In this document: piece by piece, positions 43,001-56,369 of the stretch
Layout of the letters: each line of letters begins with the position of its first letter
Numbering within the stretch: the first letter of the stretch is position 1
Source: Papaver somniferum
Taxonomy: Eukaryota > Streptophyta > Magnoliopsida > Ranunculales > Papaveraceae
DNA: 64,000 bases
Assembly (NCBI RefSeq): GCF_003573695.1
Contig: NC_039358.1
Location: 13,702,637-13,766,636 of the forward strand
Direction of reading: 5' to 3'
Made by a program: the position numbers and the translations under genes
The notes under the pieces: model-generated
The model's database searches: none
Seen by the model: the letters and a program-made list of their open reading frames with translations, nothing else
Told to the model about the DNA's origin: nothing

Positions 43001-45065
43001 TGGTATCAGAACAAGTTAGGAGATAACTCTAGGGAATGTGGATAGTGGATTCATTAGCGAGTATGTACCTCTTCTTTGCCTTTTTGCTTTTCATTTATCT
43101 TCCACTGCAACTTTAGCAAAAAAATTCACCACAGGCGACACTTTCATGCACGGGGCAACTGTACCTTTTTGTTGTACTAAATGCAATTTGAAGCGTGAAA
43201 TATCTGAAGATATTTTATTTTCACAGAAATTAAACTTCAGTTTTTTACCATCACCCATTATAGTGCAATATGCATGAAAAGGATCTCATTTGACTGACTG
43301 TGTAGATGCCGATCCTTCCATCGTATTCTGTAACTATAAAATTTTGTGACATATATTAATAAGCTAAACGGTCATACTCGATCAATATAAATATTTACAT
43401 TGTAAAATTCTTTTGCATAAAAAACAGAAAAGTAGAAGATGGATTACGTTTCATTTATCTTCTTTTCTAAAGGATAATCATTACCGAAGAGGAATAAAAT
43501 AATAGTATCAAACTATTTATTTCTCCTTATTCGTTAGTATTATTCTTGGCCTCTGAAAATACGAGGGTACCCAAATACACCATAATTTTTTATTTATCCA
43601 CCTATTAGTCCTCTACCGAAAGTGATTGCATATGGACTAAGTCGAGAAAATGCAACAAATCGGTTCACACTTCGTGTGTATCGTCTATGGATACGAGATC
43701 GAGACAATAAGACAACAAGATAACTTGAGTGATTGACTATGGATACAAGATCGACACAACACGAAAACGAAGTATGAAACTTTATAATAGGTTCGAACAT
43801 AACCAAACTCTATAGGATCACTATCAAGTATATGCAAAGTTAACGTTTGTGTAATTTACTTTAAATTATATTAAAAAATATAATTGTAGAAAATAATAAT
43901 AAATCACACAACAATATTTTGTTAACGAGGAAAACAACAAATGCAGAAAAATCCCGGGACATAGTCCAGAATTGAATACTCTCAGAATTAAGTCGCTATA
44001 TAAAATCTACACCGACTCCGTATAGTTGAGACCACGCAACTACCCCTATTTCACTTAGTTTCCTCAGTATCACTGCGCTTGCGTCTTCAATAAGTGCACG
44101 CACTGGAACAATTTCTTTGGATCGTCTTCCAAATAGTAAAGGAATAACAAATTGGTATCAGAGCAAGTTCCGAGATAAGTATAGGGATTGTGAGGAGTGG
44201 ATTCATTAGCGAGTATGTACCTCTTCTTTGCCTTTTTGCTTTTCTTTTATCTTCCATTGCAACTTTGACAAAAAAAATCACCGCAGGCGGCACCTTCATG
44301 CACGGGGAAATTGGTTTGTTGTACTAAATGCAATTTGAAGCGTGAAATACCTTAAGATATTTTCTTTTCACATAAATTAAACTTCAATTTTTTACCATCA
44401 CCCATTATAGTGAAATATGCATGAAAAGGATCTCATTTGGCTGTCTATGTAGACGTCGATCCTTCCATCGTACTCTGTAACTAGAAAATTTACTTGTAAG
44501 TAAGTGACATATATTAATAAGTTAAACGGTCATATTCGATCAATATAAATATTTATAGTGTAAATATTTTGCACAAGAAGAAGAGAAGTAGAAGATTGAT
44601 TACGTTTCATTTCTCCTATTTTCTAAAGGATAATCAATACAGAAGGGGAACAAAATAATAGTATCAAACTATTCATTTCTCCTTATTCACTAGTACTATT
44701 CTTGGCATATGAAAAGACGAGGGTACCCAAATACACCACAATCTTTTATTTATCCACCTATAAGTCATCTACCGAAAGTGATTTTCTGTGGACTAAGTCG
44801 AGACAATACAACAAATCGGTTCACACTTCGTTGTGTATCGTCTATGGATACGAGATCGGGACAATACGACAACAAGATAACTTGTGTGATTTAAAATGGA
44901 TACAAGTTCGAGAAAATACGACAACGAAGTATTAAACTTGATAATAGGTTCGGACTTAACCAAATTCTATAGGATCACTATCAAGTATATATGGAGTTAA
45001 CATTTGTGTAATTTACTTTAAATTATATAAAAAAATATAATTGTGGAAAATAAAAGTAAATCACT
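43001..45065 (+). repeat. Duplicated ~0.9 kb leader, each copy starting with a TTGGTATCAGA primer site
   Basis: Copy A (about 43000-43905) and copy B (about 44152-45065) align over their whole length: GGATTCATTAGCGAGTATG, CTCTTCTTTGCCTTTTTGC, CACCCATTATAGTG, GGATAATCA and TCACTATCAAGTATAT, with many substitutions. Each begins with TTGGTATCAGA(A/G)C. Between them (43906-44150) is sequence containing TTTTGTTAACGAGGAAAAC, shared in inverse orientation with about 3355-3410. The layout suggests two related retroelements joined at their 5' regions, or a segmental duplication. Confidence 0.75.
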
Positions 45066-48000
45066 GTGGATGGGGAAAATGATTCACTGGCTTTTAGGAA
45101 AATGAAGAGATGGACGTGTTGTCGAGACTCTTCAACCGAGAAAACTGCTCAACCTTACATAGATGCACTATAAAGGGAGTGCTTAGACTCGAGAGATCAA
45201 TCTGTAGGACTCCGGCCTAAACCAAGTCAATGTTCGTTCCAGAGTCAATTCGGTCACAAAGAGGGAGATGGGTTGATGTGTATGATAGAATCTGAGAATT
45301 ATGTGGGATCAATGATGATCAAGGATTGTGAATGTGTTGAAGGTTTCTGCAAGTTTTTCTGTGAACTGAGGAGTTCGAATAAGTTCTGGTAGATTGATGA
45401 ATTCTTGAGAGTAATTGCTCGAGAAATTCTTTCTAGACGAATGTTGTCTCGTTCTGACTGTTCAATCATGGATTCAGAGACTTATTTATATTGTCAGAAT
45501 AAACACATTGATCCCAGTAAGTGTGACGGTTTCTTGACTGAAACAATGGGAAAGTGGAAATCGTGTGTTAACCAGTTCCAGGTCGTGCGGAGACTTGGTT
45601 GATTTTCCACCCACTACTTTTCTAAGTCCCTCAACCGTTTGCATGACTTAATCACACTTCTCATCGTGTTGTAGGCCGCCAGACCAAAATCCTAATTAAT
45701 ATCCCCCCATGTGACGTGATTGATGTCTTACGAATCGTGGAGTCTGCAAAGCAGACGTGTGTATTTGATTAGTCATTTGTTGACTTTTAGACGGTGAGTC
45801 TAAGTTTTGTTGAATCGAGCATCATTGACGAATGCTCAGGGATTCATGGATTAAACATGTGTGTTGGGGTGTGGTTCATGAATGATATTGATATTTCTCG
45901 TCTGAGCAAATGTTGTAAATTCGATGAATTGTTAACTATTGAGTTAAATTATTATTCGACGGTAAATTACTGAATATTGATAGTTGGATAAATATTCGAG
46001 CGATTAAGAAAGTGTTGCTCGATTCGACGAATTACTGATAATCACTGAATATTGATAGTTGGATCAATATTCGAGTAATTGAGCAAGTATTGCTCGATTC
46101 GACGAAATATTTATTGGTGACGTGATCCAATAAAATATTAATTAAAATATTGGTAGACTTCCAAATATTATATAATTAATCCAAATGTTGATTGCTGGAA
46201 CAATGTAAATTTATTAGTGTTTGAACTTGCTCAGAATGACGATTTGTGGAGCGTTTGTTCGAAACCTAATTTTTGATCAATTGTTCGTCAATTCATGAAT
46301 TGTTGAAAATAAGTCATGAGTAAAGGAGGGAATGAACACATGGAATGATGAACGACCATGTGGTTCCCAATTGCTCGATTGAGCCTGCACCAGGGTCCTT
46401 AGTCGTCTGATTGGTGAAAGAATGATGATAAATTGCCGGTTTCATCATTTAATAAAATAGTGCTCGTGTGAGCATTAGGTGATAAAACCTAATTATGGAG
46501 AAGCGAGGGGCCGACCAAGGGGTCATGAAACCGGACCTTGGTGGCCGTGAGACCGGCTGATGGTCGTTTGAGCGAACTCCCAGTTGGTAAAAAAGAGTTT
46601 GGACCCAATATGAGCAATTGAGAAAATTAGGTCAAAATTGTGAATATGTGTGGGACCGGATTTGTGCAAGACTTTGGGCCGGCCTTGGTCGGTCAAGGAA
46701 GCATGCCCGTGTCACCATAATGTCCGTGTCTCAGTCCTAAGAGTTTCGGTATTTTCTGACGTGTGTTTGAGCAATATTGTGGATTTTCAGAAGAGTTTGA
46801 TCTTGACTGAAATTCTTGTTTTTTGCTCGAATGAGCAAGTAGAACTTTGCTCGCTTGATCCATATTTTGTGAATATTAAAATAAGGATATTTTAATATTT
46901 ACATTGATGTGAGTAGATAGCCGGTCGTGTGACCATGTGGCTTTTTCATGGTTTGAGCAATATTTAAGAAAATATGAAGAAAATAAGGATTGCAAGGTAT
47001 GGAACTGGCCACGGCTAGGGAATGGTCGGCTGTCTAGGTGGCTCGGTCCCGCAACACCTTACCTTATTTTATTATTTTTCATGAAACCATGAAAATATGA
47101 AGAAACCCTGAGTTTTGCCCAAACAAGGAAAATTGCTTGAATGAAGGAGTCTTCATGAGTTTATGAAAATAATAATTATGAAAATAAGGATTGGAAGGTG
47201 TGGGACGCCACTGCTAGGGCATGGACGGCCGGCTAGGTGGCCCAGTCCCGTGATACCTTTCCTTATTTTATTATTTTTCATGAATCTATGAAAATATGAG
47301 AAAACCGTGAGTTTTGCTCAAACAAGGAAATATGATGGAATGAGTGAGTTTTCATGAGTTCATGAAAACAAGAAAAATAGAAAAAAAATAAAGGAAAGAG
47401 GCGTTAGGGACCGGCCACGGCGGCATGGCAGGCTGGCCGGTGGGCCCGGTCCTTAGGCGCCTCTTTTATACATTTTATTATTGTTTTCTCTCCCTTTTTT
47501 GTGTAGGATTCTTCATTTGTTCATATTTTCGAATGCTCATTCGTGCATTTGGGTGCTTGTTCGTACATCATTGTTGAGTACACTTGCACCATTTCATTGG
47601 GGCTTACTTGGTGATAGTCCAGATGACCGGTTGTTGAGTTTTTATTACTAGTTTATGAAATTCAGTGGAGAATGATTAATGAAACTGAATAAAAATATGA
47701 GTATTAATTTATTATCAATCCATAGAATCGGCAGTGAAGTTGACTATGGATTCAGAATAATAAAATGATAATTTACATTACCATCTCATGAGATCATCCG
47801 TGGATTCGACCATGAAATAGGAGTAATGGTGATATTATCATTCCATGAGATCAACCGTGGATTAGACCATGAAATCGAAGTTATATCTATTACCATTTCA
47901 TGAGATCATCCGTGGATTTGATCATAAAATCGAATTAATTAAATGAGTGGTGATATTACCATTCCATGAGATCAGCCGTGGATTCGACCATGAAACCGGA

Positions 48001-48700
48001 GTAATATCCATTACCATTTCATAGATCAGTCATGGATTCGATCATGAAATCGGATTAATAAAATTATTTATTACCATTCCATAGAATCAGTCATGGATTT
48101 TACCATGGAATAAGAGTAATGAGATAAGATAGATTATCTTCTACGAATTCAGTGGTGAATCTCACAATAGAATTAATCTATTGTAGAAGGGATATTAGCC
48201 AGTTAAAGCGTCATATCCGTTCTGAAAGGTGCATAGTCAGTGAATCAGCGAGTGTTTCCGATGTCCTGAAGGCGTTTAACCCCCTCAACATTTAATATAT
48301 GTAGAGCCACCTGAGTCTATACACGGTCTCTCTACATAGTCAGGAACAGTGAGTATCGCCGTCCTGAAGGCGTTATTGCTCTCAATCTTACGGAGAACCG
48401 CCAAATGTTCTTATATGTAGAGGCGGGTATCTCTATTTAATCATGGAACATTGAGTGTCACCGACGTCTGGAAGGCGTTAAGTCCTCAATCTAACGGAGA
48501 ACCTCCCGATTATGTTATTTTACATAGAGGCTATGATAAAATGTGCGGTGTCGAACGCTCCGGGGAGGCCTTTCGAGTGGCATATGCATCATACTCGTAA
48601 AATATGAATCGTCACATGCGTTCCTGGAGCCGTGTCAGAAACATGCAGTATCATGATTTTTCGATTTTGACCTTTATTGAAAATCCACCATCAACATTAA
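45066..48700. repeat. Unassigned repeat-rich region with four tandem blocks
   Basis: No gene recognised. Blocks: (1) about 45955-46115, two copies of TGAATATTGATAGTTGGAT... ending GCTCGATTCGACG; (2) about 46970-47470, three copies of a ~190-bp unit with AAAATAAGGATTG, GGCC/GGCTAGGTGG and TTATTTTTCATGA; (3) about 47765-48110, six ~60-bp units with ATTACCATTTCATGAGATCA and a GTGGATT...ACCATGAAAT part; (4) about 48250-48560, units with GTCCTGAAGGCGTTA and ACGGAGAACC. Internal tandem arrays of this sort are common in long LTRs of Ty3 elements, but no LTR pair was found. Confidence 0.6.
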
Positions 48701-51700
48701 GTCCCCTGCTTAGTGAGGGACAATCATGTTCCGCAGTTAGCTTTAGATGCTGATTTTCAGTCGACGAGAGATCAGTGGTTGAACTCAGTCTACAAATGAC
48801 TTCATTTACAATCAAATGTTCAGGCGGAGACCCTGATACTACAATAGAGTGTCATCCCATGAGCACAGAGAGATGAAGCACTGCTGATTTGGGTGCCCAG
48901 AGGCTCAGTCTTGGTCGGTTTAGGATTTACGGGCCCGATCCCAAAAAAAAAATCCTTGTTTTAGGAACAAACGTTCGTTCGTTAGTTTAATAAAAAAACA
49001 ATGATCCCTAGCATAAGTGAGATTTTCAAAAATGGAATAAACTCTCATTTCAAAGGTGGATTCTAATACGAGAGAAATTTTTTTTGTTTTGTTTTTAAAT
49101 AGACGTGCATCTGTTAGTAATTTTTTTTTTTGTCTATGAGCTTTTGTGAAAACAAAATTTTAATACGTGAATATGCGGATTTTCACAAAATTGAAAGACT
49201 CTCCTTTCGTAGACGGATGCTCGCGAGAGGGAGCAAAAAATATGTACATATTTTTTCAAATTCATGTGAGTTTCACGTTAAAATATATTTTATTTAAAAT
49301 CAATGTTTTGATTTGAACAACTGTTGAAAGTAGACAATTATTCGTGGTGAAATAATGTTTGTATGTGAGTTTTCACAATTGTAGAATAAACGTTTGTCCA
49401 ATTTTTTGAAAAATCAGTGAATGATCACACACTCAAAATTTATGTGGGTTGTTCACGATTTTATGAAAATCAAGTCATGATTTTGAATAATGAATTTTGC
49501 TTGTCTTTGCAGGTTTTGAAGGAACGAGCAAGTTTTCGAAAATCTGAAGTTATAACCACTATAGATAGTGAAATTGTAAATAGGTAAGAGTTGGATTGTT
49601 ACCATTTTGTAGATGCTGATGTGAGCATCTTTATTCCATGATTCATTGTTTCGTTGAATCCTGTGCTTTGTATGAATGATGTGTTGAAGTAGAAATGTTA
49701 TGCACCTGTCACAACCACTTTGCAAGAATGACCGACTCCCATGATGACATTTCCAAAGATGATGTTTCCAGGGATGACATCTCTACGGATGCAACTTCAA
49801 GAAATGGTACTTCTGGGACCTCTGAGTGATGGTGAGAGATCCTTCATACTGAGTTGTACTCCTAGTTATTTAATTAACTTTATCACAGGATGATGGTGTA
49901 GTGAGATCCCGGATTAATATAAACATCATGGAAATGGAAGAAAGTCTTCTGGGCGGAGAACCCAGAAGTAAGGACTACATGAGGTTAGCAAATGACGTGC
50001 AGTCCCCAGCCGTTTCTTTGGTGAGTTGTTAGTGCTCCTTGTGTCATAAATTTGACCGTGCAATTAGGATCACGAGACCAAGGTTTGTTATTTCTTTTCA
50101 GACTTTTGCTCTATCAATTAACGGTCTTTAACTTGTTCTCGGGAAAACAATTCAGGAATCCATCACTGATGAAAAAGTCGATGTAAGTATCTCTTTCGTG
50201 CAGGTGATTGTGGCATCTCCTTGAATGAAATAATAATAATTGTTGTTGATAAATCAAGTAATAAATCATTATAGATAAGCAGAATGTTGATGAGGTGCAA
50301 TCTTCTTTGGGGCATGGGAATATGGAGAATTCCCGAAATCCTGAACCGAATGGAGATAGCGGCGTTGTCAATGGAGATTCCGGCATTGTCGAGCCTTCAA
50401 ATGATTTAGAGACTCCCTTAGTAAGTATATCTCCTGCAATCTCTTCATATAAGTATGAAATTGGTGATTTGTGAATGAATGAATGAGAATCCATGTGAGT
50501 ATACGAGTAATTATGTCGAAATATGTCACCAGAAAATTTCAGATTTCAGCCTTTCAATAAAAACGATGTAGAATCTTCGTCCGAAGTCGTATTTTCGCTT
50601 TCTGCATATGTATCTTCGTGCCCAGAAAATTTCCAAGATTTTATACAGAATCTGTTTGAGGTTTGAGCACGTTTAGAGGTCGAAATCGATGAAACAACGA
50701 ACTTCCAGGAGACTTCTAGAACTTTTTCAGCTGTCATGTAGTCCAAAGTTTTGACCACGTCTTTTTGATAGTTTATCCGATTGCTATTAAATTTTTATAT
50801 GTTGTATATGACATCCTTACGAAGAGAATTGTATATAACTAAAAATTAGATTCTTCACCAATTTCTCCCAGTTCGTCGTCTTATACAGGGCAGTGTAAAA
50901 CCTTCTCAGATGAAATTGTCGTAAAACGTCTTTTTATGACTTTCACACTATTTGCTGATGTCTTGAATGCATAATGGAGAACCTTACTGATGTTAGATCA
51001 CTTACATTCTGAATTTTATGAATTCTTTGGATTTCCTTGCTTGGATTGCTCTAATCCCATGTAATCTTCATAATAGGTGTCAATTGCCGAAGTCGGGAAT
51101 AATAGAGCCAATGATGATGATTCGAGCGATATGATGATGTAATGACATTGGTTGTATATCCCGGTTGTACAATTCGGTTTATGATGAATGATTTAGCATA
51201 GGCGAGATTGGTGTCCATCACGAGTCTTGAACTGTGAAACTGATCGTTATGATCGGTGGATCGTCAGTCCCTAGTATTTGTTACATCTCCTTTTCATATT
51301 TTATTCTTCTGGCAATACCTAGATAGGGGACCCAGGTAGAAAACATGATGTAAAGACCTAGGTGGTCGAAGTTGGAGGTACCTTGATGAAGGACTTGGTG
51401 GAAAGACCTGGTGCACATCGATCGACTATGGAGGTTATGAATCCCGCCTAAGAATTGCTGCTTGCATGTTGTATGCTCTGGAAGCTGTAGGAACCTCATA
51501 CAATTTCGGAATTTGGTGCTTGACCCCAACTTTTGAATCTAAGAGACTGAGTTATCATATGAGAAAAGAATCACTCAGTTTGGAGTTGTATAGGGAATTC
51601 AATGACGCATCCACATTCACAACTTGTAATCCCGTGCAAATTTTCAGATTCCATAAATCTGAATGTAGAAGCCATATCGTTTTGCTCGTATGGCCGATTG

Positions 51701-52940
51701 ATGCGCCATTTTGGTATGTTATAGAAGATACATAGACGAACATCTTTTTTTTTGAGTTAGCATTGTCTCGTTCCTCACCCACTTGTACGTTTTTGTAAAC
51801 CCATGGACTGAAGCATGTCGTATCTCATTTGTAGAGGCGATGAGAACATCTTGTAGAAGACTTTGGTTTGTGCCCGTCCGTCGTGCAAGCTTTGGGAAGA
51901 CGTTCAAGTTAGCATGTTTTCATGTCTACACATATTGATATGAATCATTAGGGCTTGAAGAAGTACGGTCCATAGAGTAACGCTTTAGAGAATGGATAGT
52001 TGATGAAGCTAGATGTTGCGCCTGAGACTGATTCTTGAGATCGCAATTGAATTTTATTCAGAAATTCTTATTGATGCTGAGACCATGAATGGAGTTCCTC
52101 CACATACACTTGTTGGTGCCGATATTATAGTTGGAGTTGCTCCAAAGACCAAAAAGGATATTCTTTGCTCCTCCATCCAGTGAGCCTTTAAATGCACAAA
52201 CTAATTGGTGAATTGAGCATTCCTAAGATGGGGGTGTACTAGGATTTCAAACCCAAATTCTCCTAAATATGACTTTACTGTGAAGTGGATTCGTCAGGGA
52301 ATCGATGTTGTTCATATAACAGTGGCAGTCTCCATTCTGTATGTGATTGGTGAAGATAGGAAATTCCTCAGTTGTGCAGGAGACTGTGATGTAGAGAGGT
52401 TCCGTTGATGACGTTTCATGGAATCACATCAGGTTGCAATGAATTGCTATGTCTTGAATCTTGTCCAATAAGATCAAGTCCCCAGTGCATGTTGAAGGAG
52501 TATGTGCCATCGATAAATGATGTTGCATCTTCTCCAGAAGTATTATCATGGGATAGTCAAGACTTATCGATTGTAGTTCACCCATACTTTGATCGTGTCA
52601 GTGGTGAATTAGTGTCATTGTCGATATGTTTATGCTGAAGCTAGAGGCGTCATTATAAAATGTGTACTCTTTGATTGGGAGTACAATTCGAAGTCTTATT
52701 AGATGCTTGAGCGTTGGAGCGTCGAATGTCTTAGGATTGATCGTCCCGGCCCCGTGTATCTTCTGTTGATTCAGCATTCAGTTCGCTGCGGTAGTGGGAT
52801 TCAACACTTGTGCAGGAATCAGAGCTTTCTTATTTTTTGGCGCACATGGACACTCCTGCAAGGCTATGGGGAAATGTCCAAAGTGTTATTTGCAATGCTT
52901 GAAAATCATCTCATTAATGAATGTCTCAGTTGGTAGGCTT
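48701..52940. other. Unassigned region with coding-like scraps
   Basis: No family recognised. Some exon-like pieces with good splice borders exist, for example TTGCAG/GTTTTGAAGG...AATAG/GTAAGAG at 49513-49583 (VLKERASFRKSEVITTI). Asp/Ser-rich pieces follow near 49727-49826 (MTDSHDDISKDDVSRDDIS), 50280-50420 (EVQSSLGHGNMENSRN) and 51077-51140 (VSIAEVGNNRANDDDSSD). Further pieces near 51430-51735 and 52078-52380 (VPPHTLVGADIIVGVAPK, VKWIRQGIDVVHITVAV) are open but unplaced. Stops and phase conflicts prevent assembly into one gene, so this is probably a decayed element or pseudogene. Confidence 0.35.
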
Positions 52941-53185
52941 AGAAGATACCTACAATATTAAACTGCAAGTGCACAACGTCTATAGGAGACAAAGCAAATA
53001 CAGGTCGGTCTCACAGAGACTAGGGAGATATAGAGTTGATTCTAAGGTCTTTCTGTACTGATTCAAACGAGAAGTAACAAAAGGGGGTTCATCTTGATTA
53101 ACGACGATATGAAGTGATACCAAAACAACTAAAGATGATGAAAAATATCCAACGAACAGAAATATTAGGACTTTGAATCCACCAT
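52940..53185 (+). repeat. Dispersed-repeat segment with CTGCAAGTGCAC motif
   Basis: About 52969-53030 reads ACTGCAAGTGCACAACGTC, then ATAGGAGACAAAGCAAATAC and GGTCGGTCTCACAGAGACTA. Similar CAAGTGCAC...GGTCG.TCCCACAGGGA strings recur in many plant genomes within retroelement-derived sequence. No coding sequence. Confidence 0.4.
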
Positions 53186-53189
53186 ATAC

Positions 53190-53360
53190 AATAGAAACTC
53201 TTTAAATTAATACTCGTTAAATTAATTATCTCTTTAAAATAATAACATTTGATGGTCCAAACTAGGCCTGCACAAGCTAAAATTTAACTCGCTAAATTAA
53301 TAATCTCTCTAAATTAATAGATTTCTCTGCCGGGTCTATTAATTTAAAGTGTTTCTACTG
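53190..53360. mobile_element. Mariner-like MITE with TA duplication
   Basis: The ends TACAATAGAAACTCTTTAAA and (reverse complement) TACAGTAGAAACACTTTAAA are inverted repeats extending about 30 bases (TTAATA follows in both). The outer TA at each side is the duplicated target. The interior repeats TAAATTAATA(A/G)TCTCT. No coding capacity; about 171 bp. Confidence 0.75.
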
Positions 53361-53364
53361 TAGT

Positions 53365-54950
53365 TTACTAAAATATCATAGTTAAGCAAATTGTTCTTCT
53401 TTTCTTTCCTAAAGCAAAGATAGAGAAGGCGATCTCGGACCTCACTTGAATATTTGATCGTGATATAACAAGAATATAAGTGCATGATTTGAATTTCAGC
53501 ATCAAACTAGTGTCAACCCCTACTATTAATTGTTCTTTTTGAGGCATAACTAATCACAGATTAAACTATATCATTAGAAAACATGCTTGAACATAGTATA
53601 AGATGAATCTAACTACCATGGATGCATAACATACATGTTGAAAGTAGTGTACTATAATCCATAAAGAAATTCAGAAATCATTTTTACCAATTAAACCCAT
53701 TTGCAAGAACAATCAACAGAATCAGAGATATCAAATTAAACTTAGGCTTCATCTGCACCGGCTACTTGAGTTTTTTCATTTACAACCCCTTCTCTGTTTA
53801 TACCAAAGTTCTCTCAATTCTCAATCCCATTTTCAACAAAATAAAATCATAAAATTAGGGATTAGATGTTCTTGGAACACACCACTGATGCAGTCGACAC
53901 AGCTACCACCCTATTGTCGTCAATTCCTTCATGCCATTGTCGGTGATTGCAAGGACCAATAAATTCAGTTCTCTACTACTCAATTCTGTCGCTATTGAAA
54001 ACCAATTATCCGACCTATTGTTTCTCACATAATAATTACTGATTTTAGGTCTAGATTGATTGATTTGTGAATGATGGAAATAGGGTATGGTTTTCACAGA
54101 TAAAAATAAAGAAGATATAGCATATTGGGGTTAGGCTCTGGTTTAGGTGTTAGAACAGATTGATGGAGATGTTTCTGGGTGAGAGAGGGAGGTGGTGTCG
54201 GGTGTTATGGTTCTGATGTGAAATGGTATAGTGGGAGGAGAAATAGAAACAAGGTAAATGGGAAAGAGAGAAAATTGAGAAGAAACAATTTTGTTTCTCA
54301 CACGTGGAAGTGTAGGTTTAGGTGTTGACCTTGAGTGTAGTTTACGCATCAGGTTTGATGTCATGAATTGTAGCAAATCCAAGATAGACTTACTTTTACC
54401 TCCATTCACGTGAACACCAGGATAAGTCCTCCTCATATGCATTGGCAATTCATTAATTTTGCACCTGACTTAATGTTAATACTTCTTCTTTCTTTTTTTT
54501 TCCTACTGGATTTTTTTTTTCAACTGATTTTTCACGGATTATGGAATAACGAGATATACAAACACAAGATGACGCAACAACTTTACACAAAAACATAAAA
54601 ATACATTACATGACACTTTTAGCAAGAGGCATCCCTTTTTAATGCACCCGGTCAAATTTAATGGTTGCTTTTCTTAACGTATTCTCCAACTTTTATCCCA
54701 ACCAACCAAAGAACAAGCTAGTCATGTCTCATTCAGTATTCTAGATGATTGGCAGCCTACTTAACCTATGAAACACCGACGCTATACAAGCTTGGTAGAT
54801 CATGCATGTGCAAATTTTCTATATCACATGTGAATTGTGCTAGAATCAGGGGTGCCTCATCATCTAGACTGAGAACCCTAAAATATCATACATGCACAGC
54901 TATCACAATTCAAGGTAAATGAGCTCCATTTTTTTTCATTTTTTTTAACT
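53365..54950. other. Intergenic or element 3' sequence, no gene seen
   Basis: AT-rich with T-runs near 54490-54520. One minus-strand frame at 54143-54448 has no recognisable motif. It may include the 3' LTR of the minus-strand element to the right, but no boundary was found. Confidence 0.35.
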
Positions 54951-55251
54951 TTGTTTTATATTGCAGAGTTCAGTTTCAAAATATAGCACAGTGACAGTCG
55001 ATGGTATCTACTTTTCACCCCCAAACCTAAACTAAACATTGTCCTGAATGTTTCTAAAGATGAAAAAAATTATACTACAACAACCCAAGAGAACCATGCT
55101 GAGCAGAGCAAAAGGAAAGAGATTACCGGATGTCAGCGAAAGCAAGATTAGAACTCCGTTATTAAACGCTAGAACCCAAGGAAATCAGCTGATAGTCACA
55201 TTGGATTAGCACACTTATTTACAAAAAAAAGAAAAGAAAAATCAAGTTGAC

Positions 55252-56253
55252 TCAAGATAGAGAAACTGAGCCTACTGGATTATATACAAAGAAAAATTCA
55301 CCATAAACCAACAATCGAAAAAGTTGGGGATCAATCCAAAAGAAAATATGAATAGATTTTAATAGCCTCATACATATACAACAACAGAGAACAACCAGTG
55401 AGACAATCAAAGTGACCAAGCAACCCCCAAACCTAAAATTTTCAACTGCTATGTTTTTGGACACAAAATCTAGTAATTTTGGGGGTGCATCATGCACAAG
55501 ATCCAATTCAAAGTGGAATTTGCTATGGACGGGCAGAGATACACATTTCAATTGTGGATCCTGAAACAAATTATATTTAGATGCAAAACAGTCCAAAAGA
55601 ACTTGAGAAGCACACAGATCAAACCCAACGCTTGGAGTTGTCCACAAAGTGGGTTTGACAACCTCTCGGCCGACATTAAGACAATCATGTTGTGACTTAA
55701 GCAGGTAATCAGATCTGTCTAAGTTATTTTTATATGTATCATTACGCGATTCAACTCTCCCTAAGTCAGACGCAAGTACAATATCATGCTCATGTTCATT
55801 GAACAAATTAACACTCCCCAAATCAGCATCAAAATCATCTGGATATTGATTGCAATGAATATCAACATTAAAAGAAACATTATCGGTGAAGGTCTCTACA
55901 CTATGGTCTAACGTTTCAGTGTTACAAGACTCTAAAATTTCATTTGAAGAATTAACGATCTCCTCTGATATTATATCATCATCGTCATCACAAATACTTG
56001 ATAATCCTATTCAATGAAAACCACTAGTGTTCTCCGCCCATATATCTACCTCTAAAATAGGTGAATATGGATTGACATTTTGAATAGGGTATGAAATACT
56101 ATACTTACAATTAAGCTCATTTGGAAAAACAAACATTTCACATTCATAGTCCACATGCTTATCACTTCTTTCGTTTTCATTTGGTACGGTGACAACTTGA
56201 CTCACTGCAGGTTGTAAACCTTGCGTAGGGTCATCAGTACATGAAATATTCAT
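55252..56253 (-). pseudogene. Acidic protein with C-terminal membrane segment, minus-strand element
   Basis: Two open parts separated by a stop near 56010. The N-terminal part (56253-56011) has SYPIQNVNPYSPILEVDIWA; an Asp/Glu-rich stretch follows near 55970-55995. The C-terminal part (189 codons, 55821-55252) has TTPSVGFDLCASQVLLDCFA, PVHSKFHFELDLVHDAPPKL, a strongly hydrophobic segment (CLVTLIVSLVVLCCCICM), then IDPQLFRLLVYGEFFF. It shares order and motifs with the 450-aa protein at 60520-61872. Family unknown; position after gag and the membrane segment are reminiscent of env-like ORFs of Ty3 elements, but there is no sequence proof. Confidence 0.6.
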
Positions 56254-56369
56254 ATTGTTTCTCCTTCCTAGTTCACAATTTTATGAGTATAGGTTATTCT
56301 CATGCATTTGATGGGAAGTATTGTCACAATGAAATTTAGACTGCTTAATGGCATGCAATTCAGATCAGT

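Noticed and set aside
42991..43012. Possible Met-tRNA gene
   Set aside because: TGGTATCAGA is complementary to the tRNA 3' end, i.e. a retroelement primer site; no cloverleaf follows.
55492..55695. 67-codon plus-strand frame
   Set aside because: Antisense to the better-supported acidic/TM protein on the minus strand.
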